From positions 1 to 10,858 of the forward strand of contig JBIKVM010000090.1 in the NCBI GenBank assembly GCA_044356825.1: DNA of 10,858 bases, written 5' to 3'. The DNA comes from JAUREX01 sp044356825. GTDB lineage: Bacteria > Pseudomonadota > Alphaproteobacteria > Rhodobacterales > Rhodobacteraceae. Shown here one piece after another: positions 7,998 to 10,858 of this stretch. Positions within the stretch are counted from its first letter, which is position 1. Each line of letters starts with the position of its first letter. Made by a program: the position numbers and the translations under genes. The notes under the pieces were generated by a model. That model was not told where the DNA came from, searched no databases, and saw nothing but the letters and a program-made list of their open reading frames with translations.

Positions 7998-8459
7998 ATG
8001 GCCGAGGCGTTCTTCTACCACCTCACCCACTCGCGCCCCGAGGCCGCGATCGCGATGCTGATCGAGAAATCGCTCGCCCGCGGCTGGCGCGTGGCGGTGC
8101 GCGCGCCCGACGACGGGGTGGCCGAGGCGCTCGACCGGGCGCTCTGGCTGCAGGGCGGGGACGACGGTTTTGTGCCCCACGGCCGCGCGGGCGGCCCGCA
8201 TGACGCCGACCAGCCGGCGCTGATCCTCGCGGGCGGGGCATTGCCCGAGGGGCGCGCCTGCCTGATCCTCGCCGAGGGCGCGGGCGCCGATCCCGCCGAG
8301 GTGGCGGGCGTGGCGCGCGCCTGCCTCGTCTTCGACGGCGCCGATCCCGCGGCGCTCGAGGCCGCCCGTGGGGCATGGCGCAGGCTCCGCGCGGCGGGGA
8401 TCGAGACGCAGTACTGGACCGAGACATCGGGCCGCTGGGAACGCCGGCACGCGGGCTGA
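7998..8459 (+). CDS. holC: DNA polymerase III chi subunit (HolC)
   Basis: Chi is an accessory subunit of the replicative polymerase clamp-loader complex and links it to single-strand-binding protein. The 153-residue product fits the family (about 145-155). Recognisable parts are FFYHLT at the N-terminus (5-10), MLIEKSLARGWRVAVRAP (20-37), LDRALW (45-50), and the FVPHGRAGGPHDADQPALI segment (58-76). The last of these is the most diagnostic stretch, with PHG and the conserved DQP. The N-terminal MAEAFFYHL matches the normal family start, although no good Shine-Dalgarno precedes it. It begins 15 bases after pepA, so it is very likely cotranscribed and perhaps coupled. Chi in E. coli works with psi (HolD), but a psi gene is not visible here. 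The frame continues open after its TGA stop into the next gene, as described under the repeat and findings. Confidence 0.92.
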   Translation: MAEAFFYHLTHSRPEAAIAMLIEKSLARGWRVAVRAPDDGVAEALDRALWLQGGDDGFVPHGRAGGPHDADQPALILAGGALPEGRACLILAEGAGADPAEVAGVARACLVFDGADPAALEAARGAWRRLRAAGIETQYWTETSGRWERRHAG

Positions 8460-8494
8460 AACCCCGGACGAGACCCCGGACGAAACCCCGGAAA
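8459..8494. repeat. Triplicated 12-bp tandem repeat after holC
   Basis: Three head-to-tail 12-base units can be read: AAACCCCGGACG (8459-8470), AGACCCCGGACG (8471-8482) and AAACCCCGGAAA (8483-8494). The second differs from the first by one base and the third by two. The first unit begins on the last base of the holC stop codon. Because 12 is a multiple of three, the repeat is codon-phased: read in the holC frame it would give an N/D-P-G-R/K repeat. Replication slippage is the simplest origin. Confidence 0.85.
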
Positions 8495-8495
8495 A

Positions 8496-8531
8496 GGGCC
8501 CGCGCCGCGGTTGACACCGCGCGCCCGGCCC
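8496..8531. other. 36-bp imperfect inverted repeat around the -35 box of the S9 gene
   Basis: The arms GGGCCCGCGCCGCGGT (8496-8511) and ACCGCGCGCCCGGCCC (8516-8531) are complementary at 12 of 16 positions: six pairs next to the TGAC loop and five at the outer ends, with a mismatched centre. It overlaps the TTGACA at 8511-8516. It could be an operator, or in RNA form a hairpin at the end of the holC transcript, though no T-run follows as in a classic intrinsic terminator. GC-rich DNA makes such dyads partly expected. Confidence 0.5.
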
Positions 8532-8539
8532 TGCACCCT
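8511..8539 (+). promoter_or_regulatory. Candidate sigma-70 promoter of the S9 peptidase gene
   Basis: A perfect consensus -35 TTGACA (8511-8516) is followed after 17 bases by CACCCT (8534-8539), a weak -10 that shares only A2 and T6 with TATAAT. This would start transcription about 20 bases before the ATG at 8568. The perfect -35 in such GC-rich DNA is the main support. Confidence 0.5.
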
Positions 8540-8567
8540 GCGCGCGAATTTCAGCACCGGATTTCCA

Positions 8568-10538
8568 ATGCCCCGTTTCCTGCGCGCATTCCTTGCCGGC
8601 ACCGCGGTCATCGCCGCCCTCGCGGTCGTTGCGGCCTTCGTCCTCGGCCGGCCTGTCGCCCCCACGCATCCCGCCCTCACCGAGGCCCGCCTCGCCCCGC
8701 TGATCCCGGTGGCCGAGTTCTACATGGACCGCAGCGCAATCTGGGATTTCGCGGCCTCGGCGGATGGCGCCTACATCGCCCATCGCGCGACCCGGCGGAT
8801 CACCCAAGGGGTCCGGATCGCGCGCCTTGCGGATGACGCGACACTCGCCTTCATTCCCGATGCCGACTTCCATTTCTGGGATCCGCACGCGCCGCTGCTC
8901 AATCTCTACACCGAAGGCCGGCTCTGGCGGATCGATCCGCTGCGCCCCGAGCGCGACGCCTGGCAGGACGTGACACCGCGCGGCTTTCAGGGCTGGAGCA
9001 TCCTGCGTCCGCCCGGAACACCCGAGGGGCGGCAGGTTGTCGCCTCTTCCGACCGCAATCCGGCCTTCGCCGACCTCTACACCACCGACCGCGACGGGGG
9101 CGGCAGGCAGCTGCTTGCCCGCAACGAGGGCACGACGCTCGGCTGGCTGCTCGATGCCGACCTCGCGCCCGTGGCGCGGCTCGACCGGCCCGACCCGCTG
9201 ACGACCCGCCTCATGGTACCCGACGGCTCGGGCTGGCGGGCGGTGCTCGATGTCGATCTGATGGTGCGCTTCGATCTGATCGCGGCCGACGGGGCGGGCG
9301 GGGCGTTCGCCTATTCCGCGCGGGGCAGGAACCGTGCGGCGCTGGTGCGGCTCGACCTCTCGACGGGCGCCGAGACGGTGCTGGCCGAGGACGCCACGAT
9401 GGACGTCGGTTTCGCCTTCGCCCTCTCGCAACTCGATGACCGGCCGGACCTCGCGCTCTTCGACCACGCGCCCACCCGGGTCGAGGCGCTGTCCGACCGC
9501 GGCGCGCGCTTCAAGGCGCTGCTCGACGGCCTCGGGCCCGACATGCAGGTCGATACCCTCGCGCCCGCGGGCGACGGGCGCTTTGTTGTCGCGACGCTCT
9601 CGCCCGGGGCGATCAGCTATGGCTATCACCTCTTCGACCTCGAAGAGGGCACGGTGCGGCGCATCGCCGACTTTCCCTTCGGCGTCCGTCACGGCCCCGA
9701 TCTCGTTGCGACCGAGGCCGTCACCATCCCCGCCCGCGACGGGCTGGCGCTGCCTGCGCTTCTCCTGCGCCCCGCGGGCGTAACGGCACCCGGCCCGCTC
9801 GTGATCGAGGTCCACGGCGGGCCCGAGGCGCATGAGATCTGGGCCTACCATCACTTCCGCCAGTTTCTCGCGAACCGGGGCTATGCGGTGCTGGTGGTGA
9901 ACTTCCGCGGCTCGTCCGGCTTCGGTCAGGCGTTCCGCGATGCAGGCTTCGGCGCATATGGCGGGGCGATGCAGGATGATCTGGTCGATGCCGCCCGCTG
10001 GGCCGTGGCCGAGGGGATCGCCGACCCCCGCGCGGTCGCGGTGCTGGGGGCAAGCTATGGCGGCTACGGGGCCGCGATGGCGGCGCTGCGCGACCCGGAC
10101 AGCTTCGCCGCGGCGGTGGTCGAGTTTCCGATGCTCGATGTCGCCTATCAGTCGAACTTTCCGCCCGCCTTCTGGGGCCTCGATCTGGCGCGGTGGACGC
10201 GGTATTTCGGCGACCCCGCGGATGCGGCGGCGCTCGGGCAGATGCGCGCGCGCTCGCCCGTGACGCGGGCAGGGGATCTCGGGGTGCCGATGCTGATCCT
10301 TGCGGGCAAGCGCGACCCGATCACGGGGTTCGAGCAGGTCGAGGAATTCGCGCGCGCCGCCGAGGCCGCCCCGATGCCTCCCGAGGTGCACATCTTCGAG
10401 GAAGAGGGGCACGGCGTCGGCAGGTGGCAGGGCGAGGTGGTGCGGGCGCGCAGGATCGAGGCCTTCCTCCACCGCACGCTGGGCGGCCGGGCCGAGGGGG
10501 TGAGCGTCGCGGACTGGGCGGCGGCGTGGATCGACTGA
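8568..10538 (+). CDS. S9 family (prolyl oligopeptidase-like) serine peptidase, membrane-anchored or exported
   Basis: This is a 656-residue serine hydrolase of the prolyl oligopeptidase/acylaminoacyl-peptidase family, which cleaves short peptides. An uncleaved anchor or export signal occupies about residues 6-26, so it probably works in the periplasm or at the inner membrane. Residues about 45-390 resemble the family's beta-propeller, which limits access to small substrates. The C-terminal alpha/beta-hydrolase domain (about 395-656) contains VHGGP (415-419), NFRGSSGFG (445-453), the nucleophile motif GASYGGYG with Ser496, Asp583 in AGKRDP, and His615 in EEGHGV. The triad is complete and in the right order. 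The usual HG before the Asp region is AG here. I start at the ATG at 8568, because the frame upstream (from a TTG at 8511) overlaps the promoter and encodes Arg/Pro-rich sequence. Only a weak Shine-Dalgarno is present. The substrate is unknown. It lies downstream of holC and upstream of a second aminopeptidase. Confidence 0.9.
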   Translation: MPRFLRAFLAGTAVIAALAVVAAFVLGRPVAPTHPALTEARLAPLIPVAEFYMDRSAIWDFAASADGAYIAHRATRRITQGVRIARLADDATLAFIPDADFHFWDPHAPLLNLYTEGRLWRIDPLRPERDAWQDVTPRGFQGWSILRPPGTPEGRQVVASSDRNPAFADLYTTDRDGGGRQLLARNEGTTLGWLLDADLAPVARLDRPDPLTTRLMVPDGSGWRAVLDVDLMVRFDLIAADGAGGAFAYSARGRNRAALVRLDLSTGAETVLAEDATMDVGFAFALSQLDDRPDLALFDHAPTRVEALSDRGARFKALLDGLGPDMQVDTLAPAGDGRFVVATLSPGAISYGYHLFDLEEGTVRRIADFPFGVRHGPDLVATEAVTIPARDGLALPALLLRPAGVTAPGPLVIEVHGGPEAHEIWAYHHFRQFLANRGYAVLVVNFRGSSGFGQAFRDAGFGAYGGAMQDDLVDAARWAVAEGIADPRAVAVLGASYGGYGAAMAALRDPDSFAAAVVEFPMLDVAYQSNFPPAFWGLDLARWTRYFGDPADAAALGQMRARSPVTRAGDLGVPMLILAGKRDPITGFEQVEEFARAAEAAPMPPEVHIFEEEGHGVGRWQGEVVRARRIEAFLHRTLGGRAEGVSVADWAAAWID

Positions 10539-10542
10539 CCCC

Positions 10543-10570
10543 TTGCGCGGCGATGCGGGCGGGATAGGGT
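10543..10570 (+). promoter_or_regulatory. Candidate sigma-70 promoter of the second M17-like gene
   Basis: TTGCGC (10543-10548) and TAGGGT (10565-10570) are 16 bases apart and end 33 bases before the ATG at 10604. The spacing to the start resembles that of the pepA candidate, and the -10 differs from its TAGGCT by one base. The 65-base gap between the S9 stop and this gene contains no visible terminator. Confidence 0.4.
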
Positions 10571-10603
10571 CGGGCGCGTTCATCCCAGCCCCGGAGCCGC
10601 CCG

Positions 10604-10858
10604 ATGCCGTTCGCCGATTTCGCCCCGCCCGGAACGCCTGCCCTGCCGCTGCACCTCGTGGCCAAGGAGGGGCGCGAGGGGTGGGCGCGGGCGCTGCCCG
10701 ATCCGGCGCGCGCATGGGTCGCGGCCTGCGGCTGGCAGGCGGGGGCGGGCGATCTGATCGTGCTGCCGGATGCGCAGGGGGGCATCGCGGGGGCGGCGCT
10801 GGGGCTTGGCGATGCGCAGGCGCGCAGGCGGGCGCGCTTTCAGGTGGCCGCTGCGGCC
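10604..10858 (+). CDS. Leucyl aminopeptidase family (M17-like) protein, N-terminal part only
   Basis: The first 85 codons of an open frame that leaves the window at the right edge. The N-terminus (LPLHLVAKEGREGWARALPD, about 14-33, then RAWVAACGW and a GDLIVLPDAQGG stretch) resembles the start of the second M17-type leucyl aminopeptidase common in Rhodobacteraceae, which is about 450-470 residues and distinct from PepA. The catalytic domain lies outside the window, so the activity cannot be checked. The assignment rests on recognising the N-terminal pattern and on codon use like the neighbours (G/C-ending codons throughout). The start has a GGAG nine bases upstream (10592-10595, CCGGAGCC). 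If correct, it is a diverged paralogue of the pepA gene upstream. NlpC/P60 cell-wall hydrolases often follow this family; that is family knowledge, not seen here. Confidence 0.72.
   Translation, partial: MPFADFAPPGTPALPLHLVAKEGREGWARALPDPARAWVAACGWQAGAGDLIVLPDAQGGIAGAALGLGDAQARRRARFQVAAAA

Noticed and set aside
7980..8459. The two in-frame TGA codons as selenocysteine or recoded positions
   Set aside because: Each TGA falls at the normal family length of PepA and HolC, each next gene has its own conserved ATG start, and no selenocysteine insertion structure or conserved Cys position is evident.
8459..8494. The short tandem repeats as a CRISPR array
   Set aside because: The units are 12 bases with no spacers and there are no cas genes nearby.
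6495..10715. A 1406-codon open frame on the minus strand opposite pepA, holC and the S9 gene
   Set aside because: All three sense genes share one frame and this is their in-register antisense, so the length is explained by codon bias. The sense proteins have complete active-site motifs, while this product has no family features.

Overview
This window comes from a very GC-rich alphaproteobacterium, most likely a member of the Rhodobacteraceae/Rhodobacterales. The evidence is the protein sequences (a short SurA, a 737-residue LptD carrying a CxxC pair, a PdxA beginning with a CGEPAGIG motif), the gene order, and the strong G/C third-position codon bias. It is mostly a conserved chromosomal region. 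I see no phage, transposon, CRISPR array, tRNA or rRNA.

The left half (1-6370, minus strand) is one compact operon read right to left: lptF, lptG, lptD, surA, pdxA (pdxA runs off the left edge). Its first four products build the outer membrane. LptF and LptG form the inner-membrane part of the LPS-extracting ABC transporter, LptD is the outer-membrane LPS translocon, and SurA is the periplasmic chaperone/peptidyl-prolyl isomerase that delivers barrel proteins such as LptD to the BAM machinery. PdxA makes a pyridoxal-phosphate precursor and is a traditional neighbour of surA. lptF/lptG, lptG/lptD and surA/pdxA overlap by 4, 1 and 23 bases, which suggests translational coupling.

Bases 6371-6515 are a divergent promoter region with back-to-back promoter candidates. 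From there the plus strand carries pepA (M17 leucyl aminopeptidase), holC (DNA polymerase III chi subunit), a membrane-anchored or exported S9 prolyl-oligopeptidase-family hydrolase with its own candidate promoter, and the first 85 codons of a second, divergent M17-like aminopeptidase that runs off the right edge. Three of the four plus-strand genes are therefore peptidases.

The least explained stretch is 8459-8567, between holC and the S9 gene. It holds a triplicated 12-bp repeat, a 36-bp imperfect dyad centred on a TTGACA -35 box, and a reading frame that stays open from the holC stop into the S9 gene. No clearly new biological system is visible; the findings concern regulatory and architectural details.
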